From Amoebidium appalachense (lineage: Eukaryota > Ichthyosporea), in NCBI GenBank assembly GCA_963693365.1, contig CAVNZM010000002.1, positions 6,510,001 through 6,574,000 on the forward strand: a stretch of 64,000 bases of DNA, written 5' to 3'. Under the pieces are notes generated by a model. It saw only the letters and a program-made list of their open reading frames with translations, made no database searches and had not been told where the DNA came from. Made by a program: the position numbers and the translations under genes. This document shows positions 20,661 to 57,228 of this stretch, piece by piece. Each line of letters opens with the position of its first letter. Within the stretch, counting starts at the first letter, position 1.

Positions 20661-21289
20661 ACACATGTGTCCGTGCGTGTACGTGTGCATGTGCATCTGT
20701 GTATGTGTGTGGGGTTATTTGTGTGCCCCCCGGGGGGGGGGGGGGGGGGGGGGGAGGGGGGGGGGGGGGAGATCCATCGGTGCAGTAACCATAAGGTGGA
20801 AAATGGTATTTACTTTTAATAATATAACTATAACAGAAAGAAGCTGGTGTGCGCGCATACAGATCATTTTGCCCAACCCGCATCAAGCACTGGGTTCACA
20901 GAGATTTTACAGGACCAGTCAACATTAAAATTTGGCTGTACTGATTGGTTAAAAAAAAAAAAAAGAACCGAAAAATTAAATAGTTGAGATATTCCAACTT
21001 GATATACCGCAATCATGTCTTTTCATTTGCCTTACCCAAACAGAGAAATCAACGACCCAATCAGCAACCCTCAAAATATAATCCAAACCTCGGGTGTCCT
21101 TACCTCACTCTACACATCACCATGGCAGCAGCCAATAGAAAACTGCAGCGGATCCATCCAACCCTCTGCCGTATTCTCACCATACTATCCAATGCACTTG
21201 CATCTACAGTAGAACATGCACTCTACTACCCACTCTACTACCATTAAATACGACCCCCCCCCCCCCCCCCACCTCCCCCCCCCCCCCCT

Positions 21290-21322
<33 letters not shown>

Positions 21323-21459
21323 CACGGGGGGCTCCCTCCGCCATCCTGGTTTCTAAATACATACCCACCCGCCAGCCCCCAAACACACACAAACACACAC
21401 AAAAAGAAACTTCTATCCTATCCAAGTCGGATGACACACATGCGCACAAGCACAAGCAC

Positions 21460-21543
<84 letters not shown>

Positions 21544-21563
21544 CATGTACACCCTCCTCCCTT
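19965..21563. other. Convergent intergenic region with poly-C, TG and AC repeats
   Basis: Lies between the 3' ends of the plus-strand aminotransferase and the minus-strand PDZ gene. It contains C tracts at 20270-20297 and 21253-21321, a TG array near 20622-20658, G tracts near 20730-20768 and an AC array at 21461-21540. A short Lys-rich open frame at 20314-20560 has no recognisable domain, so I do not call a gene. Confidence 0.6.
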
Positions 21564-22767
21564 TCAGAAGCGCAAGAAGGCCAGCAAGCTCCTCCGCCTC
21601 CTCCTTCTCTTCTCCTTCTGCCTTCTCTTTCTCTCCTTCACACTGTCTCCACCCTCCCCCTCCTCCTCCTCCCCCCCACTCTCCTCTTCATCTTCACTCT
21701 CATCCTCGCTCACATTGTTTAACCCCTCAGCCGCCGTAGGTTTCGCTAGTGCGGGCGAACCCGCACTTGAAGGTCGGACCCCCCCCGAATCTGCAACTGA
21801 CAACCTCGCCATATCCTGGGTGGCGTTGGAAACACTCAGGCGGCCCTCGCGCGAATTTTGCTTTTTCAAGCTTGGACCCCCCTCTTTGATATACACCCGC
21901 TCAATGTTTTCCTCCCGCACATGTGCGTCCAATTGCAAGGTCGAATCTACAAAATCGTACACGGCCATGTTCTTGTGCCCCAAATCCTCCAAAATTAGCG
22001 CTATCCCCGCGGTCAACTGCGTTGCGTGGTTTGCCTTCATGGCCACCAACTTAAACTCGTTTGGAGACTCTTTCTTTGCACGCTCCATCGTCTCCCATAT
22101 CCTCTCATCCTCCATTCCCAACGTGCTGTAGTTGTTGATTTGAACGATCATGTCACCGCTGCGAAACCCCGCTTTTTCGCCCACAGACCCCGGGTCTACC
22201 TCCCAAATATAGCCGTCCCCATCTCCAAACTCGATACCGAACTCCTCTCCCTCTTTTGCTACTGCAACCTGCGTGGGTAGATGTGTTAAATGCCAAACAG
22301 GGCCCAAGGAACCAGAGACAGAGCATACCGCAGTTTCGCGTTTGTGTATGTGCGTATTGGGAAAACGGTGAAATGGGGTGGGATGAGATGGTTTGGGTGG
22401 CCGGCGTGGGGGCGGGGCCCCGGGGGGGCGCAGGGGGGGGGAGAGGGGGGGAGGGGGGGAGGGGGACGGGGGCAGGGGGGAGGGGGGGGGGGGGGGGGGG
22501 GAGCACTTGCTGTATGTGCGGGGCAACGGGAGGCTGTGTGCGCAGAGTAAAATATGACCTTGTTTGCGGCCTAAGTAATTACTATGCTGCCCTTGCGTGT
22601 GCATCTAAGATGGTTGTTCCCGGATCCCAACTGAAACTACTGTGTTACGCTGTGCATACAAAGCAGGGGCATATTTCTTTGCGTGCAACCGTAGTCTTGC
22701 CCCAAACACACAAGCACGCGAACGGCACCCACATCCACAGACACCAATACCCACACATGCACACATG

Positions 22768-22798
<31 letters not shown>

Positions 22799-23019
22799 AC
22801 ACACGCATACACAAACACACACACACAAGCACACATCTGCCTAATCTGTGCGTCCCGCCCTGCACAAACATACACTCCACTAGTGCCACACGCTCGCGCG
22901 TGCGCGGGGGCGCGCACATACACACACACACAACTCACGCACACACACTTGAACACAAACCAGCAGACACACTCACAGGATCCCTTCCTCTCTTCCCCCC
23001 CCCCTTCCCCCCCTCCCCC

Positions 23020-23066
<47 letters not shown>

Positions 23067-23428
23067 CACACCTTCCTCGTCGAGGGGCACTCATCCACCT
23101 CCAGAAACACCTGTGTGGCCGCCTTCAGCTCGTCATATATTTGGTGCAGTGAAGAGGCAGAGCTTACAGCGCAGCCGTTAACCACGTGTATACGGTCACC
23201 AAACCTTAACCCAATACGGTAGGCAGCGGATATTCTATAGTCCAGACTGTGGTAGTCCACCTTAACCACATACAGGTGCTTGCTCACGGGGCAGAACAGC
23301 GCACCAAAAGGGATGTTTGCTGGTTTTCGGACTGAGATTTCTCGGTATCCAAAGGGACCCTTGCGTGCATCTTGCAAGCTCCGTGTGACTGGTTGAAGCT
23401 TCTCTGGTTTGGGAGCTGCTAGAGCCAT
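21564..23428 (-). CDS. Tandem PDZ-domain scaffold protein (syntenin-like arrangement)
   Basis: Two exons, 23072-23428 and 21564-22268, joined in phase 0, give 353 residues. PDZ1 (about residues 35-112) shows IPFGALF as the carboxylate-binding loop and IGLRFGDRIHVVNG as the core. PDZ2 (about 123-195) shows EEFGIEFGDGDG and AGFRSGDMIVQINN. A conserved-looking C-terminal block follows, then a Ser-rich segment, a run of Glu/Asp and a terminal basic stretch (KERKRRQKEKRRRRRR) ending in SLLAFLRF. Close spacing of two PDZ domains with a short basic tail recalls syntenin-type adaptors, which bind receptor C-termini and phosphoinositides. That comparison is by architecture, not by alignment. The start Met is the first in frame and has no signal peptide, so the protein is cytoplasmic. 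Confidence 0.85.
22269..23071 (-). other. Single intron of the tandem PDZ gene, with AC arrays and a C-rich tract
   Basis: The donor is GTGTGTATATA and the acceptor CCACGCAG. The intron contains AC arrays (22769-22835 and 23023-23060 on the plus strand) and a long imperfect C tract on the sense strand (plus-strand G, 22425-22500). No coding sequence is recognised. Confidence 0.75.
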
Positions 23429-24734
23429 TTCCCTTGAAGAAATCGTCGTTGTTTAGTATAGGTGTATTGTTTTTTTGTTCCTTTCGCTTCAAAACATGGA
23501 CTTTTGAGGAGACGAGTCACAAGTTGTGTGGAGAACGATTTTATAGGGTGCACTCCTGCTATCGACCAATCGGAAATGCGTGCGGCAGAAACTGACACCC
23601 CCCAGACTCTTATGTCCCCTGAGCTCACACTGATTGCCTCCGGGTTGCTATAAATTGGACGACTGGCTAGGCTACTAATTATATATTAGGCAATGTTTAA
23701 GCGTATACAATAGGTAGTTTCTCTGAAATATTTTAGATTCGACTTTATATGGGCTATTTGTGAGCAGGGAGAATGTGGGCTATTGAATCCACCTGCTGGC
23801 AAAAACGTGAGTACGCTGTACGTACAACGCATACTATGACATATACAGATCGATGGTAAATTTCTCGTAAGGACTTAGATAGATGTATTTATTTATCTTC
23901 TCAGTATGCCGTGCATACTTGCATATCTTTCCGTCGAACAAATCCAGTCAAAAGAAAAAAATATTACGTCAATTGACTATCTGTTGAACCACGGTATGTT
24001 TAACGAGTTTTCTAGGGTGTATGTTTATTTAAGTCGTTATCTCCTCCTTATCCGAGAGTGGGGGCTTTTGTATTTTCTTTTCCGAGATATCGGTGATATC
24101 TCGATGGCTTCTATTTTGTCGAGCATATCAATAAAGTCATTATATATAAAAAAAATTCAAGTCTTTGAGACAAGGCTTCCATGAAGTTCCATCGGCTCTA
24201 GAGGACCGTTTCTATTGATGAGGCTCCAAAACATATATAGCTATAGGTAGAACAATAATCGAGCTCAACTATATGTATTATGTGATAGAAATAAAATATT
24301 TACGTGACTGTAACGTCCTATCAATCCGAATGTTCGTGGCAAATTCAATTAATTCATATGCCCTCTTGAACCCCTCTTCTACTAGAAGCATCAACCAATT
24401 ACGTGAGTTACAAAACACCAATCAGAGAACAACTACAAACATCTTTGCAACTTCTTAATAAAGTATTAATATCCGCTTTTTCGTTGGTAAAATGGCAAAT
24501 AAGAACTTGCTTTGCGTAAGCTATACACGAATGAAACAGCCGGATGTCATGCATGCAGCATTCAACAGTGTGCAGACATAAGATCTAAAACTCTTGTAAC
24601 AACCAGTACAGTGGTGACTTTGACGAAAGATACTACAGCACATAATGAGGGGCTAGATTCTAGATTCCCGTATGCATGGCCCTATATTAGTATTCAATGG
24701 CGAGGCCCGGGTCAGCGGTGAGTTCAGGCTGCCT

Positions 24735-24776
<42 letters not shown>

Positions 24777-26119
24777 GGGGGGGCCGGGGGGTTGAATGCG
24801 TATACCACGTGCACGGTATACGTACGAAATACCGTGTACGCGATGAAAAGCATGGTGCAGGACACATGCAAAACAAACACTCAAGTATGCAACATCAGCC
24901 ATGCGCACAGTATTGTATGCGTCATAATTAGCCTGCAGTATGCAGAGCCCATCCTCAGGGAGGGCCCAAGTCAGATCCATTGCCCGGGGGGGGGGGGGGG
25001 GGGGGGGGTTGAATGTGTAACACGGTACGAAGTACACATACACGGTGAAAAGCATGGTGCAGGACACATGCAAAACAAACATTCAAGTATGCAACATCAG
25101 CCATGCGCACAGTATTGTATGCGTCATAATTACAGTATGCAGAGCCCATCCTCAGGGAGGGCCTAAGTCAGATCAGTTGCTCTGGGCCGGACTGTGTCAG
25201 CAACTAAGTTATCTAATATTCTTGTTCGAGTGTTGATTAGGTAGCTGCTTTTGCATAAATTTCTCAATATTTTGCCCCACGGGCATACTTACGCACACTA
25301 TGCCTATTTATATGGACAAGTACTACTGGTTTGCATGTGTTGCAATTGTCGACTACCAGCAGACTACATAGTAGGAGGGTGCTCTCATGATCAGTCATCA
25401 TTTTTATTCAACAAAATCAACCGTTCAGTGTACTACAGTAACCGCGTCAATTTAAAATTTTATCTGCTCAAAGCCATTGGCCAACTACAGTAACAGGCCC
25501 CATCCACATCAACATGTGTGTCTGACTCAGAGTCTGAAATGTTATATACACATGCATCCACGCCCTTTTGAAATATCCTATTAGTCTTCTTGGCATCTCA
25601 CTGGCTGATACTATCATCAGCAAGAAAAAGAAAGAAAAAGAAAAAAGGAAAAAAAAAAGACCCTTTCCTTTTTCATCTCGGTTCATTTGTGCCTTGTTCA
25701 CTTCATTCGAAATTCGAAACATCGTCCCATCATTCAGCTTCTACTCAAGCGCTTCTGCTTCAATTATGTGCTAGTACTTCATGTATACACTGAATGACAT
25801 GCTTCACCGACCACTTTTTACTCAAAACATGCATTCAAAAATATTACCCGTGCATCCCATCATATATTCATTTAACCCCTCGCGCTTCCCCACCCCAATA
25901 GAAAACGGGCCAAACAACTCAAAAAGGGCTCACACAGCATCAGCACTGTAACCATCAATTATTTCATTCTCACACCGCATAAGCATTTTTCCAGGATCTC
26001 CCAGACACATACTAAAACGTGATGATACCTTGAAGTTCATTCATGCATTACTTTTACAACTTTCTGCACTGAGGCGCAGTTTTTGCACTCCACACAATGG
26101 ATCCACCACGTGTACATCC
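23429..26119. other. AT-richer intergenic region
   Basis: Lies between the 5' end of the PDZ gene and the 3' end of the large receptor gene. Base composition is lower in G+C than elsewhere and short open frames (for example 23906-24184) show no domain. It includes the 24736-25175 duplication and a purine-rich tract near 25620-25660. CCAAT and TATA-like sequences (TATAAATTGG at about 23649) lie about 220 bp upstream of the PDZ start and may belong to its promoter. Confidence 0.5.
24736..25175. repeat. Direct duplication of about 190 bp, each copy led by a G tract
   Basis: Two copies (about 24736-24983 and 24987-25175) each start with a long G run followed by GGGTTGAATG. They share nearly all sequence from GAAAAGCATGGTGCAGGACA to CTCAGGGAGGGCC. 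Copy 2 carries small deletions, including loss of GCCTGC before AGTATGCAGAGCCC. Confidence 0.88.
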
Positions 26120-50056
<23,937 letters not shown>

Positions 50057-50129
50057 TTCCCTGTTTTATGCATTTACCTACAGAAGTTGTGTTTTTATAT
50101 GTAATATGTGTGTGTGTGTTTTAGAGGGA

Positions 50130-50163
<34 letters not shown>

Positions 50164-51179
50164 GGGGTAGAAAGTCTGCTCAGCTTGGTTGTAGTGTGCG
50201 AAGTAAAAAGCAGGAAAAATGAGGTTAGAGTTTGGCTACTCTTTCTTCCGTTGGCCTGGTTGTTTCAGTTAGTGACAAGTAAGCTAACTCAATCCTTGCA
50301 TTCGCAGTGAATTAGGAACACTCAAAAATGTGAAGCTCAAGTCAGCTCGAGGCGCCTGTCAGTTTACAATACCTACCTGGTCACTCCCACATTGTAGTGT
50401 TTTATTGTGGAATGCGGTGGGTCTTACATAACCCATTCCTGCCACGATTGGTTGCTGTGGAATGCAGCCCCGCCTGAACAGGCTGAACCTGCATTTAAGA
50501 TTTTATATTGGATTTTGATTTGTTGCATATCATGAGCAATGATCACCTATCGTAAACCTGTTGTGCAACCCCCCCGCACAGCCGTACAGACCTGTTTGTG
50601 GCTGTGCGTTGACTTGTTACCTGTTTTCCCCTCTCTTTGCTAAAACGTAGAGAGGTACACCGGAAGTAGACACGGCTACACCGGAAGTAGACACGGATCA
50701 TGGAGGTGCACATACGTACGTGTGCACACATCATATGGGGCCTTGAAAACATAGCCAATGGGCATGTACATGGGCACGTGTGTGCGCACGTGGTACACCG
50801 ATACATGCGCGCGCCCAGACTTACCGGGAAGAGAGAGACCCCTCCAGGATAGCTGCAATAATTATATACTGCAACAGTAGGTATGTATCCGTGTATGCAC
50901 CTTGCAGGTCCTCGAGGGGGAAAAAAATATGTGAGTTTTTTTTTGGCGTGTGTAGCTTGACGGTAAAGAATACTCTCAGGAGAGAAGGGGCCGCAAGGTG
51001 CACGTGCGTGCACGTAGAGGGGTGGAGGAGGGGAGGGGGGGGGGGGGGGGGGGAAGGGGGGGAAGAGGGGATGTGGACCGCCCGCTGCCAGTCGCCACAC
51101 CGTTAACGTGCACTCCACCCATGACCACCTTCCATGCACCGTGCATGTTAACATATAGCTACCCACCGGCGTGGCTGGG

Positions 51180-51361
51180 GTTGATACCCCCGGCAAAGCC
51201 TGTACATATAGTTAGGACTGTTATGTGTGGGTTAGTTTTAGCTAATAGCATCGTAGCACCCTAGCTGGAGTACTGTCGGTGCTGAGTGGAAGACGGTAGT
51301 TCCTCCTGAGGGCCCCTAGGGGTACCTCCGGGAACAAAACGGGATAAAATAAAATAAAAAC
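51180..51361. other. Possible short retroposon 3' end with A-rich tail
   Basis: A non-repetitive GC-balanced segment ends in GATAAAATAAAATAAAAAC, the kind of tail left by non-LTR or SINE retroposition. No second copy occurs in the window and no target-site duplication was found, so this is weak. Confidence 0.2.
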
Positions 51362-52187
51362 ATGTTAACATATAGCCATTGTTTTAAACACCAGCGGTTA
51401 CTTCTCAACTTGCCTGCGCCTATCTATCTATGCAAGTGGTGGTGGGGGGTGGGGGGTGCACGTGGGTGAGTGGGTTGGGTGGGGTAGGTGTGGTTTTCTT
51501 TTTTGTCCTCTTTTTTTTTTTTTTTTTTTTGGAGGGGGTGGGGGGGGGGGGAGGGGGGAGGGGGGGGGCGGGGGGGTTGGAGGAAGGTTCCACCTGTTCA
51601 CTATCATCAGAGTATTTTTTACAACCTTATGACCATCAGAGTTGGAGACCTAATCTCCGCGCTGGAGGGAGAGCAAGGGGATGGGGACGGGGTGTACAGG
51701 GGGGTTGAGAAGGAAGGGGGTGGGGGTGGGGGGGGGGGGGGGGGGGGGTTCAGACAATTCTATTACGTCAGACCCTGTAAGGCTGTACAGGTGTACAATT
51801 GCTGTTGTGGCAGGACGTGTACATGTGGGCTTCATGGGTGTTATAGAAACCAACAGGGACTACGAAGCATATCATCGGGATGCCGTGTACGTATGTGTGC
51901 ATTTTTCGGCTTTTTTGGTGTTTTCAAAATAAAAACTAGTGTGTGCCTGCGCAATGTGCGAAGTTTTTCTTCGGAAACCATTATTGTTGTGCATGCATAT
52001 GCCATCATGGTCAAAGCAATACTAGGGGTACCCCCGTACAGCCTTGTTCGAAGAACTTCAAATGTTCGCTTAGGTAGAGTTGTCTGCACATGTTAAGCAC
52101 ATGTTTGTTGAGACGGTACATGCACATCATGGTATACCACCATGTGTATAGCACTTTTCTTGTTGGAGGTGGGGAGGAGGTGGTGGT

Positions 52188-52218
<31 letters not shown>

Positions 52219-52416
52219 GGGGGGACGACGGGGCGGGGAGGGGGGAGGGTGACCGGGGGGGGGGGGGGGGGGGGGGAGGGGGGGGGGGGGGGTGGAGGGG
52301 TCGGCTTGAGTGAGGGGGCAGCTTTTTTGCCTGCAGAAAGGGAAAACAGATGTGACGAACATGATCCCATTTGCCCATTTAGAGATAACCACACGGTTCT
52401 TCAGGCACATGGTTTT

Positions 52417-52422
52417 TTTATT
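52417..52422 (-). terminator. Polyadenylation signal AATAAA of the spherulin-like gene
   Basis: The minus-strand AATAAA is 72 nt after the stop codon at 52494. Confidence 0.55.
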
Positions 52423-52493
52423 CAACACTCCCTATTGGTCCCCTGTCATTGGGTTCACTCATTATACACCTCTACTGCGGGGCCAGCCCACCT

Positions 52494-53508
52494 CTACCAC
52501 CACACAGTAGCCAATAGAATGGAAGCAATAAGTGCAAGCACGGTGTTTGATTGGTTGGTGTGGGCGTCGCTCTTCTTGGTGGCACTGCCGGTTTCACTGG
52601 TTGTGCTGTTGTCGCTATCTGCAACAGTCAGGGCCGTGGCATTACCCTCCCTGCATGTGATTTGGGTGAATTGAGGTGAGTGGGTGGTGGTGGTGCATGC
52701 CATTGAATGCTTATCATGCATGTGGTAGGATGGTATGTAAGTGCCGTAAACCCCTTATGTCTGTATGCTTACACTTTTCAGGACTAGCAGTGGTCATATG
52801 TGCGTGTGTGGGTGCACGGTGCGTTTTGTGCTCTTAATGAATATGTATTTAAGTGTGGGTGTGAAAAATTTTCGTACGTATGTGGGTTAGGAAGAGACTG
52901 ACAGAAAAAGAAGCAGAAAGGCAGCCGGGGTAAGTTCAGTCTCGTGGTAAGAGAAGGGATCATTGGGGGGGGGGGGGGGGGGGGGGGTATATGACCGAGT
53001 ACTAATAAAAGTAACAAGAAAAGGCAGAGGGGTTCACGTACGCTCTATCGAGGCTCTTGAGATAATCGTCCCAGAAGAGAGGCACCCTGCCCCAGGGCCC
53101 ATCGACCAGCTTGATGTCTGTGGCATAGAAGTAGCGGAACCCATTCTTCTGTGCCGTCTGGCACTCACGGAAGGCAAACTCACGTGTAGCTCTGTACGTG
53201 TGTGTGTGGGTGGGTGGGTGTGTGTGTGTTAAGGGGAGGGGGGGGGGGGGGGGGAGGGGGGGGGGGGGGACAAGACATGGACGAAGGGGAGGGGGGGGGA
53301 ATGGTTGGGTGGTTGTGGGTGTGGTTGAATGGGCGAGTGGTTGCTTGTAAGTCGGTGTGGTGTGCCTTCACGTATGCGTGTTCGTGTCACTGGGTGTGTG
53401 TGTGTGTGCATGTATCCTTGCTCAGATGGTGGGGGACACGAGAGTGGAATGGTGGGTGAATACTTTTTACAGCCGCTAATAACGATGTACGTGTGTCTGT
53501 GGGTGGGT

Positions 53509-53539
<31 letters not shown>

Positions 53540-53818
53540 GGGAGGGGAAGCGGGGGGAGGGGAGGGGGTGGTCGGTGGGTACTGTATGATCATGCAGCAA
53601 AGATAAAACGGGTGACACTTCTACACTCAGCCTTTGGTGACGGGTGTGGTGTGCATGGGGTTACTTGCATTTTACATCCCGGCCTTCCTCCCCCCTTCTC
53701 CCCCCCTCTCCCGACACACCCCCCTCCCAAAAAAAATAAAATAAAGAATAATAAAAACTTTAAAAACAAAATGGAAAAAAAAAAGAATGACGGTTTTTTT
53801 TTTCTTTCTTTCTTTTTT

Positions 53819-53849
<31 letters not shown>

Positions 53850-54938
53850 GGGGTAACGTACGAGTGGACTACGGCAGCAGCACTGAACTCTCTGCGAGCC
53901 ACAGCCTCGATGAAGGGCTCCACGTGGTCCCACTTGGGCACATTCTGCGTAAAATTAACGTTAAAACTAAACCAATAGAGCAATCGGGATAGACTGGTGC
54001 TACTTGGGCACATCTTCCTTACACTTTATTAACGTTAAAACTAGAACCCACGAAGGGGTCTGGCTGGAGTGGTGCTACTTCGGCACATTTTCCTCAAAAG
54101 TGAAATAGAAATCAAGTAACCTCCCCACTTCAACGGCCCACAGCACACACGATTTCCATACATCCTCTCTCGAACTTTTGATCTAGTTCTACTCCACCTC
54201 ACCTCCCCTCCCCCTCCCCCTCCCCCTCCTTTTTTTTTTTTTCCTCCCCCGCCACGTACCGAGCACCATGGGCCGGGGCCAAACGAGCCCATCTTCTGAG
54301 ACTCAGCATCGGGCAGATTCTTGGTGCAGTTGCCGTCTGAGGGGGGGGGGGGGGGGGGGGGGAGGGGGGGGGGGGGGGGGGCAACCTCAAGTAAATGAAC
54401 TGATCTTGGAATGAGGATATGACGTGTGTGTGTGTGCTTGGGGGCGGGCAGGCGCGGAGGGAGGGGGGCGGGGGGGAGTAGGGAGGGGGGCATAGAATCA
54501 GATCATCAGAACGCATATGGTGGGTGCGCTAGATGTATATTAAACGATTACAAATGGGTGCTTGGGGTATGTGCGTATGTTTAGCGTTGTGTGCGTGTGC
54601 CGGTGTGTGTGTGTGTTGAAGATGGTAGTGAGCTCGATGGGTGGGGTCGAGTGTTGTGGGGGGGATGAAAAAAGGCACAGCACGGCTTTAACTAACATAT
54701 GCATCATTACCACCTTTCATACCACACATACCACACATACCACGCATACCACAGGCACATACCATCAGGCCTCCACCTATATGCATAGTCCTCAAAGGGG
54801 ATTGTGATCTCGGCAGCAACAGGGTAGCCCTCCTCCGGACTGGGCCGCATGAGTCGCAGATCGATAAACGACCCGGGGTTAAGAATCACCTTGGCATGTT
54901 GCAGCTTTTGCTTGGCTAGGTTGGTGAGCTGGGGGTTT

Positions 54939-54985
<47 letters not shown>

Positions 54986-55287
54986 GGGGGGAGAAGGGGG
55001 GAAAAGAGAGGAGGGGAGGATGGGCCAAAGGGGACGAGGTATGGCCAAAAGAAGTAAATCAACAAGTGGTACATACACATGAAAGTAGAGGGAGGGAGAG
55101 GTGGGAGTACAGGAAGGGTTGGACGACGGGAATCAGTTATGGTTAGTGGAAAATCTATGGGTTGAACAGGGGAGGGGGTGGGGTGGGTGGGTTGGGGGGG
55201 GGGGGGGGGGGTATGGAGGATGCCAAAAGAGGTGGTATAAATCACACGGGGGGGAAGGGGGAAGGGGGGAGTGGTGGTGGTGGTGGT

Positions 55288-55319
<32 letters not shown>

Positions 55320-57189
55320 GGGGGGGTGGGGGGTGGGGGGGGGGGGGGGGGGATGGAATGGGTTGCTGCAGCGGAAGGAATGAAGGGAGGGCCGGGGTGG
55401 GCAGATAGGGGAATTTTTTATTTTTTTTTTAATGGAGGGGAGAGGGGGAGGGGAGCTGGGAATGGAGTCATGGGGACCGGGCTGGGCTGGCAGGGGGGGG
55501 GGGGGGGGGGGGGGGGGAGGGAGGGGAGGGTGTGCAGAAGGTGAGCAGATACTTAATATAAAAAATACCTTAGCAGGCGGGAGGAGAGGAGGGGAAGGCT
55601 TGGGGTACAGACGGGAGGGGTGGGGGGAGGGGGGGGAAGAGAGGAGGGGGCGGGAGGGGGTGGGGGGGAGGGGGGAAGAGAGGAGGGGGCGGGAGGGGGG
55701 GGGGGGGGGGGGGGGGGGGCATACCATGCGGTAGTGAGCAACATGGTCGATGCCCCACACGTTGTGGTAAGTCTGGTAGTAGTTGGTGGTGTCATCAAGA
55801 AAGAACCCCTTGAAGTTGCGCATGCCCTGCGCTGTGTGCAGCCATGTATCCATGTCTCTAGCTATCTCGGATGGCGGTCTGGGGGGGGGGAGGAAGGTGG
55901 GGAAGAGGGGAGGATGGGGTGGGGGGAGGGGATGTTAGGATCAAGTGGAGAAGGGAGATGAGTGGGTGGATGCACTAGAGGTGAGTGTGGGGTGGGGTGG
56001 GTGGGGTGGAGGGGAAGTCTTTTTTTTTTTTTGGGAGGGGGGGGGGATAGGAGGAAAAGACACGGGGTTGATCCAAAGGGCTATATGGCAATATTGCAGT
56101 AGCTAGCCCATTGCATCACCCGTTGCCCTTAATACCTCCTTCCTCCCCCCCCCCCCCCCCCCTCCCCCCCTTCCCCCCCCCCCCCCCCCCCCTTCCCCCC
56201 CAGGACGCGGGCTCTGCCCGAGGGTTCAAGCTCCCTGCCACCGGATAAACAGGAATTTGTGGAGCCTTATCCGGATTTTGTGGGCCTCCGCCAGGCGGGC
56301 GTGTGACAGGGCGGGGTTAAGGGGAGGGAGGGAGGGAGGGGAGGGGGGGGGAGGGGGGGGGGGGAGGGCGAGGGGGAAGGGGGGAAAGGGGGGAGATTAC
56401 CTCATCTGGTGGGTGGACCAGATGCCGGTGGCCGGGTCGACCGTGGCCTGCTTGGTGAATGTGTAGCCAATCATCGTTACGTTGTGCTCGTCAAGAAGGC
56501 GCATGCAGGCCTGCACAGGTGTAGGGGTGTCAGCAAAGAAGGGGTGGGGGGGTGTATGGGGGGGGGGGGGGGGGGGGGGGGATGGGTGGATGATGGGCGG
56601 ATATGTTGCCCACAACTGTGAATAGACGGTTCAATGCATATATAGTGTGTCGTAATCTTCCTGAAAAAGAGTCATGAGCAATAGGTGTATTGAATGCTCA
56701 AATAATCCCCCTGCACTTGGCAACTTCGAATGGAAGAATGTTCGACGAGCGAGAAAAAAGAGGGGGAGGGAGGGGGGTGAGTGTTTTAAGTAGAGCGAGA
56801 AAAAAGAAGGGGGGTAGGGGGGTGAGTGTTTTATTTAGAGCGAGAAAGAAGGGAGGGGGGGAGGGGGGGTGAGTGTTTTAAAGGTGGAGTGGGAGTAGGG
56901 GAGTTTCTAGCAGGACCTGGAGTGCGGGAACATCAGGGTGGTCGAGGGGCAGAGGGCCCGTAGTTGGGTTAACCACGGCAGTCACAGCCGTGCAGCCACG
57001 AGCCACGTCCACAAACATCTGCTGTGTGCACCTTCCAGCATTATCCATGGTGATGGCCTTGTCCACAGTGTACAGGGGTATCAGGATGGCCGGGTTGGCT
57101 CGGGGCTCCCACGGACGTGTGTAGATACACCCTGGGGTGGGAGGGATTGGGAATGAGCGATGGAGGGATATGAGGGAGAGAAGAAGGTC

Positions 57190-57228
<39 letters not shown>

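Larger units (their letters stand above)
50057..52493. other. Intergenic region upstream of the large receptor
   Basis: No gene recognised. It contains a 19-bp tandem duplication (ACACCGGAAGTAGACACGG, about 50657-50695), G tracts (50133-50162, 51541-51570, 51727-51749, 52201-52292) and a possible retroposon tail near 51250-51361. The receptor promoter should lie here, since the start codon is at 50056. Confidence 0.5.

Noticed and set aside
20314-20928. Plus-strand open frame with a Lys-rich segment
   Set aside because: No domain recognised, and it runs into a TG array and poly-G. The start of the frame overlaps repeat-rich intergenic DNA.
23906-24184. 92-codon open frame in AT-rich DNA
   Set aside because: Composition matches the surrounding non-coding DNA; no domain or splice context.
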